Assembly (NCBI GenBank): GCA_024233545.1
Contig: JACKPL010000003.1
Location: forward strand, 186,001-250,000
Source: a bacterium
GTDB lineage: Bacteria > Auribacterota > Auribacteria > Auribacterales > Auribacteraceae
Length of the DNA: 64,000 nucleotides
Direction of reading: 5' to 3'
Shown here: one piece after another, positions 56,001-64,000 of the stretch
Layout of the letters: every line of letters starts with the position of its first letter
Position numbering within the stretch: the first letter of the stretch is position 1
Notes under the pieces: model-generated
Told to the model about the DNA's origin: nothing
The model's input: the letters and a program-made list of their open reading frames with translations, nothing else
Databases searched by the model: none
Translations under genes and position numbers: made by a program

Positions 56001-57745
56001 GAATGGAGAGTACGCGGTACCTGTATTGACGGCGTTTGCCCGTGATGAGCTATCGTTACAAATAATGGAGGGATACTGTTATCCGCAAACGTTACAGGAT
56101 ACATTTGTGTGTCGCCGATAAGTATCGGCGGCATGAAAGAAAGTTGTTTTGATGGGTAACTATCCAACGTGACATCCGCATTATTGAAAAAGATGTGTAA
56201 CCCTTGCATAAGGAACTGAGTTTCCAACATGAAGTTGGGTGATTCCGTATCGGATAAAATATGTTTTAAAAATGTTGTAACGGCAAGGTGCGCCATTCTA
56301 AACGATAAAATGTCTTGTGCTTTTTGAATAAAATGAACAGGAATTGTTTCCTGCTTGATGCCGAGCCGCGAATAGTATGTATGCAGGTAATGTGATAACG
56401 ATTCTTTTCGAGATACGTCGGGCAGTATGATTTCATAGGAGATTTTATGAGCGTCAAGCATCCCGCAAATTCCGGCAATGTGGAAACCGCCTACTACTAG
56501 GATATTTGTTGTGTTAGGTGCGGAAAGAATATGTTCGATTGTTTTTTGAGCTATTACATGGTCTCGTTGTATGGCGGATTGATAGAAGTTATCCGCGGAA
56601 ACAGCAAGGAAAAATTGTTCGAAGTGGTGTGATAAAGAAGCATAAGTTCCGTATTTGAAAGATGTTGCTTTAATTGTACCCAAACAGTAAAGCAGAAAAT
56701 CATATTCATCGCGAGTAAGTGCAGAATGAAAATAATTTTCAATAAGAGGAATACAGAATAGTACAGCAGAAAGTATTTGAGATGGGGACGAAACAGGTAA
56801 GGAATCAAGATAACTTCTTTGAAAACCGATTAGTTCCTCCTGCAAACCATTATAGGGGATAATGGAAAGCGCGGCAACCCTTGACGTATACTCTTTTAGC
56901 AGGTTTATTTTGTTTAAATCGAAATGATATTTTTCATATTGCCTGATAAGAGAATGAATCGTTTCGTAGTCGTTTAACGAACTCAGCAGGTGTTTGACAG
57001 AATCTTTATTTTTCTGAGCAAGGGCTTTTATGAGCGTGAGTTTCTGTGTCTCAAGGCTTGCTGGGTCAACCCCGTCTAAATAGGCATAGTTTTTTATTAG
57101 AGACTGAGCATAAGAATTTTCAGGAATGGAAATACCGTTTTTTTCCAAGAAAGAGAAAAAAGCTTTAAAATATTCAATAACATTTTCTCCGTTTGCAGAA
57201 TCGGTTATTTCCTTGAGAGACCGTAATGACGGATCGTCGATGTTGCCTACAATCTTTGATACCATCGCTTTTAGATTGGTTACAAAGGTTATGTTCGCCC
57301 CGTCATTTGCAAGGTTCTGCTTAAGAAATGTAAGGTTTTTCTTGTAGAGTGCGGCATCATCGACTCCATAAAGCGAAAATGTGTTGGGTGAAGTTATTGC
57401 TGTGTATTCTGCACCGTTAATTTTTCCATTTTTCATAGAATGAAAAGCGACCATATCCCGAATCATTTGATCGGGAAATGTCTTAAACCAATCGAAATCA
57501 ATTTGTCCAACCGTGCCTTCGAGAAATACATGAGCGGTACCGGTTGCGGATAGTGCTTCTATCAATTCTGCTATGGATAACTGAGTTGCAAAGTCGGCGT
57601 GTATATCTTGTATAATATAGAGAGTGCCTCTCGAATCGGAAAATGTCTTTTTTGCTTTTACCGTATACGATGATGCCGCATTTAACGGGGCGCAAAGCAG
57701 AGTTATCATTATAAATAGTAACAATTTTATAGAGTGTTTCGGCAT
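53057..57745 (-). CDS. Large secreted protein with C-terminal phosphodiester glycosidase domain
   Basis: A 1,562-residue exported protein. Seen: signal peptide (residues 1-23, IKLLLFIMITLLCAPLNA). An N-terminal domain with LYIIQDIHADF (~42-52) and HVFLEGTVGQIDFDWF (~72-87) follows, and later VVGGFHIAGI (~417), a set that recurs in Omnitrophota-like proteins and recalls TraB/ChaN-type folds. A long unassigned middle region is next. At the C-terminus is an NAGPA-like domain with LLTNGGFFITSA (~1197-1208), SARIAAGV, MVAVDSRIQESMGAG and ATEYDGGSSVSLF (~1451-1491). That family cleaves phosphodiester-linked sugars and occurs in exopolysaccharide systems. The ATG at 57745 has GGAGATAGGAG upstream and starts the signal peptide, so it is preferred to the one at 57811. 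Convergent with the kinase. The substrate is unknown. Confidence 0.88.
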   Translation of the reverse strand: MPKHSIKLLLFIMITLLCAPLNAASSYTVKAKKTFSDSRGTLYIIQDIHADFATQLSIAELIEALSATGTAHVFLEGTVGQIDFDWFKTFPDQMIRDMVAFHSMKNGKINGAEYTAITSPNTFSLYGVDDAALYKKNLTFLKQNLANDGANITFVTNLKAMVSKIVGNIDDPSLRSLKEITDSANGENVIEYFKAFFSFLEKNGISIPENSYAQSLIKNYAYLDGVDPASLETQKLTLIKALAQKNKDSVKHLLSSLNDYETIHSLIRQYEKYHFDLNKINLLKEYTSRVAALSIIPYNGLQEELIGFQRSYLDSLPVSSPSQILSAVLFCIPLIENYFHSALTRDEYDFLLYCLGTIKATSFKYGTYASLSHHFEQFFLAVSADNFYQSAIQRDHVIAQKTIEHILSAPNTTNILVVGGFHIAGICGMLDAHKISYEIILPDVSRKESLSHYLHTYYSRLGIKQETIPVHFIQKAQDILSFRMAHLAVTTFLKHILSDTESPNFMLETQFLMQGLHIFFNNADVTLDSYPSKQLSFMPPILIGDTQMYPVTFADNSIPPLFVTIAHHGQTPSIQVPRTLHSDDVSNFHFAVSGPDSVRELFRDTDAAISFSHLDYESQRILAQNVYPFFQTQQDEQRLLVESLFMEFDPFIQFRQYSIGGLNNTLNELLSPTTAAIYKNGPTFLGILDRSGPSMEKLDEYRLRDTINALAEELIGSSSISADHAERFRQTLPFIYDVRSDTTVKYPADFVVNYREFGKNTGDLHYRYYERFTEADLKGLVLRLFQETTGYTGNPLEQRNTESLVTNLSKTRDFFSKWDKQLDFKHLIELSPFAESLFAQDNAELASRSPQAQLALLSERLAINDTQILESKIAGSNVPYVFLPSLSSLAFDLKVWGETILLKRIQEMFAQHNITLPENSTAETILSLLEQHPEISAKIQPVTFFAKDASQLDDVSQADITLLLNDPFFAALNAFHKYGLFQMHAYHAPSLGFSVTQMPDATQEILRSIQNSNGFLITRGETNYFSVNLLNIHSIRLAQIKTEPVKEYLSIETGDSLIQYVPAGLAPVIGFGFTQQSARQFTDALQSEAYARLTRLYDGNEEYALAKIREKFHKTYLPVHRIIDSLLDPEAYDYGIVRATREVKVLPDGYTNFVNMVTLPGAGMLKMDIWRAENPQGDTLEDIKRKYEELYPNRQMLLLTNGGFFITSAIAKRESLPEEVVGTNLGLSIREGKILSPPLFNKGAIFQTDDGRIIIRRATINRHGGIWDSRYSSDQGLFWEDGTINLNPETLESQSEVLKDKILLYTPLYDSPAIPQPALKGRVLMHVVGNKVTHIEKEPSQMRNLICGICLAIPIAVFERQKAYFEAGSIVDFRLDLGDDLKNINTALESGPFLIKDGKIDFKEGTDELNMEEGGWLTENSKKTQASDVHDQIIRSARIAAGVKDDTLIMVAVDSRIQESMGAGHKEMAHLMHELGVEFATEYDGGSSVSLFLPHLSDPVLTNSSWSGNAEPPYIYPRYPRWSGARPLISALIYYIDKKDMPKLELRKKIELHNLSVIEQSM

Positions 57746-57909
57746 TTTTCTCCTATCTCCTTTACCATTTTCCTTCTTCAAAACAAGAGGATAAATTATA
57801 ACATAAAACAAATAAAATTATAATGATTATTGCTTTTCCCAATACCGAGCAAGCTGAAAATAACGTGAGAAAGAGATTATTGCGGATATGTACTAAAAAG
57901 AACTATTAG

Positions 57910-57938
57910 TTGAAAAGGCCTCCCTTTTTTTATATAAT
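57910..57938 (+). promoter_or_regulatory. Sigma70 promoter of acnA
   Basis: TTGAAA (57910-57915), a 17-base spacer and a perfect TATAAT (57933-57938) lie about 55 bases before the acnA start, in the 246-base gap between divergent genes. Confidence 0.7.
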
Positions 57939-57991
57939 TGAAGCTATGCATCAAATTGGAAATGTAAAATCTCTCAAAGAAAGAATACGTT

Positions 57992-60676
57992 ATGGGAAAA
58001 GATCAAAAAACGGTATTCGAAAAAGTATTACAGGTTGGACAGGAATCTTATACCATTTACAGTTTATCAAAAGCTGAGCAGGTATACAGTGCAAAATTTT
58101 CATCATTGCCTTTTTCATTAAAAGTTTTATTGGAAAATCAATTACGTAATTTAAATGGACAGACAGTTGCGGCTGAGCATATTAAAGCGTTTGCCCAGTG
58201 GCTGAATGACAAAACCTCAAATCAGGGCATATCATTCTACGTTGCGCGGGTGCTTATGCAGGATTTTACCGGAGTGCCGGCGATTGTTGACCTTGCGGCA
58301 ATGCGCGATGCGCTCAAAAAACTCGGCGGCGATTCCGCTTTGATTAACCCGCAGATTCCCGTCGATTTGGTTATAGACCATTCGGTACAGGTCGATGCAT
58401 ACGGTACCAAGGATGCGTTGTCAACGAATGTTTCCCTTGAAATGCAACGCAATCGCGAACGGTACGCTTTTCTTAAATGGGGTGCTTCTGCATTCGAAAA
58501 TCTTAAAGTTGTGCCGCCTGAAACTGCAATTTGCCATCAGGCAAATTTGGAATATTTGGCTCAAGGCGTGTGGACAAAAACAATCGATGGCAAGCGATGC
58601 GCTTTCCCCGATACGCTGGTCGGCACGGATAGCCATACGACAATGATAAACGGGCTTGGGGTGCTCGGTTGGGGAGTAGGAGGCATTGAAGCAGAAGCCG
58701 CTATGCTTGAACAGCCGATCTCTATGGTTTTGCCTGAAGTAGTAGGATTTAAATTGTCCGGCAGGTTGCCTGCAGGTGCAACAGCCACCGATCTTGTATT
58801 AACCGTTACTGAAATGCTTCGCAAGTTTAAAGGCGGTGTCGTCGGGAAATTTGTTGAATTCTTTGGCGCAGGGCTTGATAACCTGTCACTTGCCGACAGA
58901 GCAACAATAGCTAATATGGCTCCGGAATATGGCGCAACGTGCGGTATTTTTCCCATCGACCAAGAAACGATAGCGTATCTCAAACTGTCAGGGCGCTCCG
59001 CCCAAACAATTGCACTAGTTGAAGCATATGCCAAAGAACAAGGTATGTGGCGCAATAATAAAAATGAGGCGGTATATACCGATATAATTGAGCTGAATCT
59101 TTCAGATGTAGTGCCCAGCATTGCGGGGCCGAAACGCCCGCAGGATAGAATCGCTCTTATCGATGTGGCAGAATCGTTTAATGTGTTTTGCCAGAAAGAG
59201 AAACCCTCCGGTGTCGGTATGTCGTTTCCGGTTCAGAATAAATCGTTTAGTTTGAAAAACGGATATGTTGCTATAGCGGCAATAACAAGCTGTACCAATA
59301 CATCGAATCCAAACGTTATGATAGCCGCCGGGCTTGTTGCGAAAAATGCCAATGAGAAAGGATTGAAGGTTGCGCCGTGGGTTAAAACATCCCTTGCTCC
59401 TGGATCACAGGTTGTGAGCGAATACCTCAACGCCAGCGGATTACAGAATGAGCTGGATAAACTCGGATTTAACGTTGTCGGATACGGGTGCACTACATGT
59501 ATCGGTAATTCCGGCCCGTTAGACCATGATATTGAGAAATGTATTATCGATAACGATTTAATTGTTGCTTCAGTACTGTCCGGCAATAGGAACTTTGAGA
59601 ATCGTGTCCATTCGGCAACAAAAAACAGCTATCTGATGTCACCGCCATTAGTTGTAATGTATGCGCTTGCCGGAACAATGGCAATCGATATAACCAAAGA
59701 CCCGATTGGAATCGGAAAAAATGGTGTGCCGGTTTATTTCAAAGACCTTTGGCCGAAAGACGAAGAGATCAAGTCAATCGTCGCTTCGGGAGTCACGGCG
59801 GAAATGTTTAATAAAAAATATGCCGATGTGTTTACCGGCAGTAAATCATGGCAGGAAATTCCAACGACACAATCTGTTACGTATTCATGGGATGAAGAGA
59901 GCACTTATATCAGAATGCCGCCGTTTTTTGAAACCATGACGGAAAAAATTCCTCCTCTTCAAACAATAGAAAACGCGCGTATTTTAGCGGTGCTCGGTAA
60001 TTCAGTGACAACCGACCATATTTCGCCTGCCGGCTCAATTGCATCGTCGAGCCCTGCGGCGCGGTACCTCATGTCAAAAGGTGTACGGCAAGAGGATTTT
60101 AATTCGTATGGGTCTCGGCGTGGAAATCATCTGGTCATGATGCCCGGCACCTTTGCCAACGGAAAAATACGCAATAAAATGACCGATCAAACCGGCGGAT
60201 ATACCCGGCATGTACCATCAGGAGAAACTCTTTCCATTTTCGATGCGGCAATGAAATACAAAGAATCAAAAACACCGCTTGTCGTCTTTGCCGGAGTTGA
60301 TTACGGCATGGGGTCATCGCGTGATTGGGCGGCAAAAGGGACATTCTTACTTGGCGTAAAAGCGGTTATCGCTCAAAGTTTTGAACGTATCCATCGGTCA
60401 AATTTAATCGGCATGGGCGTATTGCCGCTCACGTTCACCAGTTCGGATTCCATAGATGCTCTCGGGATTAAAGGTGATGAATCGGTGACAATCAATGGTA
60501 TCGACAAAAAGATTACACCGCAAATGGATGTAGTATGTGATATTATGAACAGCGCGGGTTCTAAAAAGTCTATAACGTTAAAATGTGCTGTAAATACTGT
60601 TGAGGAAATCGACTATTATACCCATGGCGGTATTCTGCAATATGTTATTCGTAATTTAAATGCTTCGGTTCGATAA
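57992..60676 (+). CDS. acnA: Aconitate hydratase AcnA
   Basis: An 894-residue cytoplasmic enzyme that interconverts citrate and isocitrate with a [4Fe-4S] cluster. Seen: TDSHTTMINGLGVLGWGVGG, the cluster ligands in AITSCTNTSNPNVM (Cys ~434) and GYGCTTCIGNSG (two Cys ~501 and ~504), VTTDHISPAGSI, SRRGNHLVMMPGTFAN and the swivel-domain motif VDYGMGSSRDWAAKG. Length and domain order match the AcnA/IRP1 type. A good promoter lies upstream and the gene appears monocistronic. No other TCA-cycle gene is in the window, so the completeness of the cycle cannot be judged. Confidence 0.97.
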   Translation: MGKDQKTVFEKVLQVGQESYTIYSLSKAEQVYSAKFSSLPFSLKVLLENQLRNLNGQTVAAEHIKAFAQWLNDKTSNQGISFYVARVLMQDFTGVPAIVDLAAMRDALKKLGGDSALINPQIPVDLVIDHSVQVDAYGTKDALSTNVSLEMQRNRERYAFLKWGASAFENLKVVPPETAICHQANLEYLAQGVWTKTIDGKRCAFPDTLVGTDSHTTMINGLGVLGWGVGGIEAEAAMLEQPISMVLPEVVGFKLSGRLPAGATATDLVLTVTEMLRKFKGGVVGKFVEFFGAGLDNLSLADRATIANMAPEYGATCGIFPIDQETIAYLKLSGRSAQTIALVEAYAKEQGMWRNNKNEAVYTDIIELNLSDVVPSIAGPKRPQDRIALIDVAESFNVFCQKEKPSGVGMSFPVQNKSFSLKNGYVAIAAITSCTNTSNPNVMIAAGLVAKNANEKGLKVAPWVKTSLAPGSQVVSEYLNASGLQNELDKLGFNVVGYGCTTCIGNSGPLDHDIEKCIIDNDLIVASVLSGNRNFENRVHSATKNSYLMSPPLVVMYALAGTMAIDITKDPIGIGKNGVPVYFKDLWPKDEEIKSIVASGVTAEMFNKKYADVFTGSKSWQEIPTTQSVTYSWDEESTYIRMPPFFETMTEKIPPLQTIENARILAVLGNSVTTDHISPAGSIASSSPAARYLMSKGVRQEDFNSYGSRRGNHLVMMPGTFANGKIRNKMTDQTGGYTRHVPSGETLSIFDAAMKYKESKTPLVVFAGVDYGMGSSRDWAAKGTFLLGVKAVIAQSFERIHRSNLIGMGVLPLTFTSSDSIDALGIKGDESVTINGIDKKITPQMDVVCDIMNSAGSKKSITLKCAVNTVEEIDYYTHGGILQYVIRNLNASVR

Positions 60677-60731
60677 AGTGATGGCTAATTGAATTCCCTT
60701 TAAAATCGAAGAGGGAAAAATTAGGTTTTTT

Positions 60732-60746
60732 AATAGGGACACATTC
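60732..60746 (+). other. GGGACACATTC-type motif flanking the RAYT gene
   Basis: AATAGGGACACATTC sits about 40 bases upstream of the RAYT transposase start. Motifs of this kind are often seen next to such genes as half of a palindromic element. No complementary copy was noticed downstream of the gene, so a mobile unit cannot be delimited. The 111-base gap also holds TTCCCT / AGGGAA as a possible hairpin. Confidence 0.3.
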
Positions 60747-60787
60747 TTTTATTGCTTTATCCAGCCGTAAAACGGTAGTATCATAGT

Positions 60788-61462
60788 ATGCCAAGAACAG
60801 CTCGTTTAATAGCAGTGGGTTATCCACATTATGTGACACAGCGCGGCAACAATCGCCAGCAGATTTTTCTTAATGACCGTGACCGAGAAAATTATGTTGC
60901 TTTACTGCAGGAACATAGCAAAGAATGTTTATGCTCTGTCTATGCGTATTGCCTAATGGAAAACCATGTTCATCTCGTGTTGTTTCCTAAACGAAAATAT
61001 TCTCTTGCTAAAATGATGCAGAAAATTAGTCTGAGGTATACGCAGTACTTTAATAATAAATATCGGAAAACAGGAAGGTTATGGGAATGCCGCTTCCATT
61101 CGGCAATCGTTGACCCTGCGGAATATTTATGGGCGGTATGCCGGTATGCAGAACGCAATCCATGCCGCCAGCGTATCGTTGTTAAGGCGCAAGATTATCC
61201 ATGGTCAAGTGCGCGTTTCCGATATAGTGATGAGCATAATAAGTATGTAAAACAGTTCCTAAAAACATTCGAAGGCCAGCAAAAATATGCTGAATATCTT
61301 AATGAGTACGATAATCCGGATGATGTTCAAAAAATCCGTAAATCTGCAATCAGTTCCTTGCCCATCGGTTCGGATGAGTTTATCATTTCGATCGAGCGTA
61401 TAACGGGAATAAGCTTAAAACGGCGTCCGAGAGGGCGTCCTCCTAAAAAAATCACCGAGTAA
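60788..61462 (+). CDS. REP-associated tyrosine transposase (RAYT, Y1/HUH family)
   Basis: A 224-residue single-strand transposase-like protein of the IS200/REP-associated class. Seen: the start RLIAVGYPHYVTQRGNNRQ, the HUH motif YCLMENHVHLVLFP (His60, His62), LRYTQYFNNKYRKTGRLWE with the candidate nucleophile Tyr in the alpha-D helix, RYAERNPCR and YPWSSARF, all typical of RAYTs. The C-terminus RRPRGRPPKK is AT-hook-like. It appears intact. RAYTs are usually single-copy domesticated genes rather than active insertion sequences. It converges with the second giant gene, 10 bases apart. Terminal repeats were not found. Confidence 0.93.
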   Translation: MPRTARLIAVGYPHYVTQRGNNRQQIFLNDRDRENYVALLQEHSKECLCSVYAYCLMENHVHLVLFPKRKYSLAKMMQKISLRYTQYFNNKYRKTGRLWECRFHSAIVDPAEYLWAVCRYAERNPCRQRIVVKAQDYPWSSARFRYSDEHNKYVKQFLKTFEGQQKYAEYLNEYDNPDDVQKIRKSAISSLPIGSDEFIISIERITGISLKRRPRGRPPKKITE

Positions 61463-61472
61463 AATTTACTGA

Positions 61473-64000
61473 TTATGCGGCTGAATCAATCAAGTTTTGC
61501 GGAATGATTGTTCGCAGGCGTCCCGGTGCCGGTTGCCGTAATTGGAGTTCTTTGCCGGCAAAACTTAAGTACCCTTCGGTATTATCCTGAATGAATGTTT
61601 CGGTTGAAATATCAGTTCCTTTAATCAGAAGGTTGGCAATATGATTCGGATGCAGGTTTGCGAAAATAGTCAACGCATCAAAAACGGTGCCTTCTCGGTT
61701 GGCAAGTATTGTGCCGGCAGATTGCGCTGAATTCATAATATCCTGCCGGTTTGAAAATACCTTTAGGTTAACCCGATTTACATCATAGTGTGTCGCGACG
61801 GTGGCAAAAAAGGCGTAGTACCGATTTTCTCGTGATTGCTCAAAAGAATCAAATAATTCAATACCGTAAAACTGCATTATATGTGCGGAAAGAATCGGCC
61901 CGAGTACCGAAGGAAGTTCCCATGATGGACGTGACTCGGAAAAAATAACGATGCGCGGTGTGCGCCCGAGTTCGGCAAAGCGTGCTTCTAACGATTCCAA
62001 ATAATAGAGAAGCATTCTGCGATGTTCTTCATTTGCCGCATTTTCTATGGATGAAAGCCCGAGGGTATCAAAGTCTAATACGATGATGTCGCCGGAAAGA
62101 GACAATGAATTAACGAAATTCGTCTTTTCGAGAATAGTTTGTAATTGCAGAACCTCTGCAATGGATAATTGGCTTTGATCTCCAATTTGTGACAATGCTT
62201 CAAAAACATGTTGCGGAGATTGCTCAAATTGGCGAACGGCTTTAAATACAGGATTGCTAAAAAGCGATACCTGCGTAGGCAATGCGCGAGGATTTTTTGC
62301 AAAATACGCTAAAAACGTTTTTAACTCTTCCGGTGATTCAGGAGTGAAATCACGAAAAATACGGTCAATTTTATTTTTGGTGTAAAAATGAGTTGCGGGT
62401 CCGGTTGGAGACAACGATTGAACACGGTTTTGCCGTATGTTCTCTTTTCCCATCTGTTTTTCTTTATTGATCTTGCTTAGAGACCGTTTACGGATGATGC
62501 GTCGAATCGAATCTTTTCCGAAAAGTAAAAACAGCCATGCAAGAAACGCATAAAAAATGCGGGCAAGCGCTTGATTCAGGATTCGAGCACGTTCAAATTC
62601 TTCTCCGCGGTTAGGATCGGGAGTAGTAATTGTCGTCGATTCACTTTCAGGAATGATTTCAGGCGGTGTTTGATGAACCATTTCTCCTTGCATTTCATCG
62701 CGCGTGATTTCGTCGTTTGCGGCGCGTTCTATCTCTTCTACTGTTTGTCGTGCTGAAATCATGTTTTGTTGCCGTTGTTCAAGATTTTGTTGTGCAAGCT
62801 CAAGTTCACGCGTATTGCTGTGGAGAAAATCACGCGCTTGTTCCCAGTCGGTTACGACTGATTCGAGGCGCAATCCTGCTTGTTCAAGATTAGTTTGGCG
62901 CCATTCGAGCATACGAAGCGATTCATTGTAATTTTCCATCATTGCTTCAAAATGGGCAACGGCTTGTTCGACCTGTTCTCGGCGGTCTGCCTCTGCCATG
63001 TTAGTTAAAATAAATTGCGATTGCCGGTTAAGGAGGTTGAGTTCTGCTTGCCCGATACGGCTGTTGCCGGCAGAACTAAGGTTTAATCCAATATTGATAA
63101 AATTCGGGCTTGTATAGGTAAGCGATAAATTGATAAAACCGCCGTACAGCGAAAGAGATACGGGGGGCTGTAATACGGAACTGACCACTTGTGCAGTTGT
63201 TGCCGCTTCAATATCGCGGTTGCCGGTGAATGGTGCGCCCGGCCCCAAAACAGCATCCAATCCCCAGCCGGGTAAGATGCGGTCGGTTTCGTAACCCCTG
63301 AAATATGCTTCAAATTGAGCCTCGGTACTTGTACTTTCTATCAGATTGAAAATACGGTGAAATAGTGTATCGAAATTGAAATATGCTTGTTGTAAGCCGG
63401 TTTCTGCTTGGTCAAGGCGCAGACGAACGCCGATACCGCCGACTTGTGTATCGTATAGTTGGTCACGAGTAATGTTCGTTCCCGCCAAAGCAGTGAGCAA
63501 ATCGAGGAATGCTTGTTCGACTTGTTCTCTGCTTTCTTCCACAGCGTTTTGTGCAAGGTTGATATTGTTTGCCGCTGTTTGAATAGAAGTTCGAGCATCC
63601 TGCAGTCCGTCGAGAGCGCGCCCGTATTCGGTTTGTGCAACGGTGTTTCCTCGTACTGCCTGTTCGTATTGTGCTTGTGCAAGGTCACGGTTTGTGACTG
63701 CATAGTCGAGCGAAACGATTGATTCCTGCGGTTGGATGTCGCGGGTTAAGAAGGTGGCTGATGTATCAGGTGCAGGTGCTTGGTCGCGCAGGTTCCGCAG
63801 TGCCGTAATTGTGTTTTCGAGCGATGTGATTTCTCGTTCCAGCGTTGATTCCCGAGTTGTAGCGGATTCTAATGCAGTTGATACATCGCGAAGCGCAACG
63901 ATAATGTTGCCTTGGATAATAATTTCTTGCCCGCCGATGACAAAAGTGTGAGGTGTTGTTTGTGCTTCAGGGCGCGATGCTAAATCGATTCCGCGCCTGA
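61473..64000 (-). CDS. Second giant-type protein, C-terminal ~841 residues (5' end outside window)
   Basis: The frame stays open from a GTG at 63542 to the right edge, so the gene starts beyond the window. Seen in order: an Ile/Gly-rich strand segment (EIIIQGNIIVALRDVSTALE); a Gln/Ala/Glu-rich coiled coil; a short beta stretch SLYGGFINLSLTYTSPNF reminiscent of TolC-family strands; a second coiled coil; EITRDEMQGEM; one hydrophobic helix (ALARIFYAFLAWLFLLFG, ~nt 62510-62570) followed by basic residues. The C-terminal alpha/beta domain has DIIVLDFDTL, RIVIFSES and YDVNRVNLKVFSN. Every one of these has a counterpart, in the same order, in the left giant gene. An envelope role is inferred; the function is unknown. 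Confidence 0.85.
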   Translation of the reverse strand, partial: RRGIDLASRPEAQTTPHTFVIGGQEIIIQGNIIVALRDVSTALESATTRESTLEREITSLENTITALRNLRDQAPAPDTSATFLTRDIQPQESIVSLDYAVTNRDLAQAQYEQAVRGNTVAQTEYGRALDGLQDARTSIQTAANNINLAQNAVEESREQVEQAFLDLLTALAGTNITRDQLYDTQVGGIGVRLRLDQAETGLQQAYFNFDTLFHRIFNLIESTSTEAQFEAYFRGYETDRILPGWGLDAVLGPGAPFTGNRDIEAATTAQVVSSVLQPPVSLSLYGGFINLSLTYTSPNFINIGLNLSSAGNSRIGQAELNLLNRQSQFILTNMAEADRREQVEQAVAHFEAMMENYNESLRMLEWRQTNLEQAGLRLESVVTDWEQARDFLHSNTRELELAQQNLEQRQQNMISARQTVEEIERAANDEITRDEMQGEMVHQTPPEIIPESESTTITTPDPNRGEEFERARILNQALARIFYAFLAWLFLLFGKDSIRRIIRKRSLSKINKEKQMGKENIRQNRVQSLSPTGPATHFYTKNKIDRIFRDFTPESPEELKTFLAYFAKNPRALPTQVSLFSNPVFKAVRQFEQSPQHVFEALSQIGDQSQLSIAEVLQLQTILEKTNFVNSLSLSGDIIVLDFDTLGLSSIENAANEEHRRMLLYYLESLEARFAELGRTPRIVIFSESRPSWELPSVLGPILSAHIMQFYGIELFDSFEQSRENRYYAFFATVATHYDVNRVNLKVFSNRQDIMNSAQSAGTILANREGTVFDALTIFANLHPNHIANLLIKGTDISTETFIQDNTEGYLSFAGKELQLRQPAPGRLRTIIPQNLIDSAA

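Noticed and set aside
58561..59121. 186-codon ORF antisense to acnA
   Set aside because: It is a shadow of the aconitase reading frame, with low-complexity Ser/Pro/Ala composition.
60696..60718. TTCCCT/AGGGAA hairpin as acnA terminator
   Set aside because: The loop is long, the stem is only six pairs and there is no immediate T run on the + strand.
1..64000. CRISPR arrays, tRNA or rRNA genes, prophage or plasmid signatures
   Set aside because: No regularly spaced repeats, no tRNA-like cloverleaf sequences in the short gaps, and no integrase, capsid or replication genes were seen.

Overview
The window reads as a chromosomal stretch of an uncultured Gram-negative-type bacterium of moderate GC. 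A TonB-dependent receptor, a YfiR-like periplasmic protein and TolC-like segments argue for a diderm envelope. The giant multi-domain surface proteins, the secreted protein with an IQDIH-type N-terminal region and the small HTH-like protein after tex recall Omnitrophota (former OP3) genomes. That placement rests on recollection of family style, not on a marker-gene tree. No rRNA, tRNA, CRISPR array or prophage was seen, and no gene-free stretch exceeds 300 bases.

Layout. (1) 1-19952: one giant gene, open at the left edge and split by an apparent single-base frameshift near 3300. Together the parts encode more than 6,600 residues: barrel-like domains, a CARDB-like domain, about 1,500 residues of coiled coil with a TolC-like segment, several clusters of membrane helices and a conserved C-terminal alpha/beta domain. 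(2) 20193-24798: housekeeping run typA, tex, a stand-alone Smr-domain gene and a small HTH-like gene. (3) 24925-36310: surface-glycan cluster. A DUF4910 peptidase-like gene and an AAC(3)-like acyltransferase lie on the + strand. On the - strand an overlapping operon encodes two methyltransferases, a GT-B-like protein, a VOC protein, an FkbH-type HAD enzyme and an acyl carrier protein. A SpsF-like cytidylyltransferase and a GT2 glycosyltransferase follow further right. (4) 36579-43961: TonB receptor, YfiR-like protein, hybrid kinase with two receivers, HPt protein and HD-GYP response regulator, all on + and apparently one signalling module acting on cyclic-di-GMP. (5) 43984-53031: ArnT-like glycosyltransferase, Bcp peroxiredoxin, AcuI/YhdH oxidoreductase, DUF523-DUF1722 protein, Cys-poor L33, FolE2, two small membrane proteins and a Cache/HAMP histidine kinase. 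(6) 53057-64000: a secreted 1,562-residue protein ending in a phosphodiester glycosidase domain, aconitase, a lone RAYT transposase, and the 3' part of a second giant gene that is paralogous to the first and runs off the right edge.

How it fits together. Much of the coding capacity serves the cell surface: two related giant envelope proteins, a glycan-building and glycan-decorating cluster, an outer-membrane receptor wired to a phosphorelay, and a secreted glycosidase-like protein. The paralogous giants flanking the window share the order coiled coil / short beta segment / coiled coil / one membrane helix / C-terminal domain. They differ by about 2,900 residues with many membrane helices, present only in the left one. 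Shared sigma70-like promoters (17-base spacers) are visible before typA, bcp and acnA.
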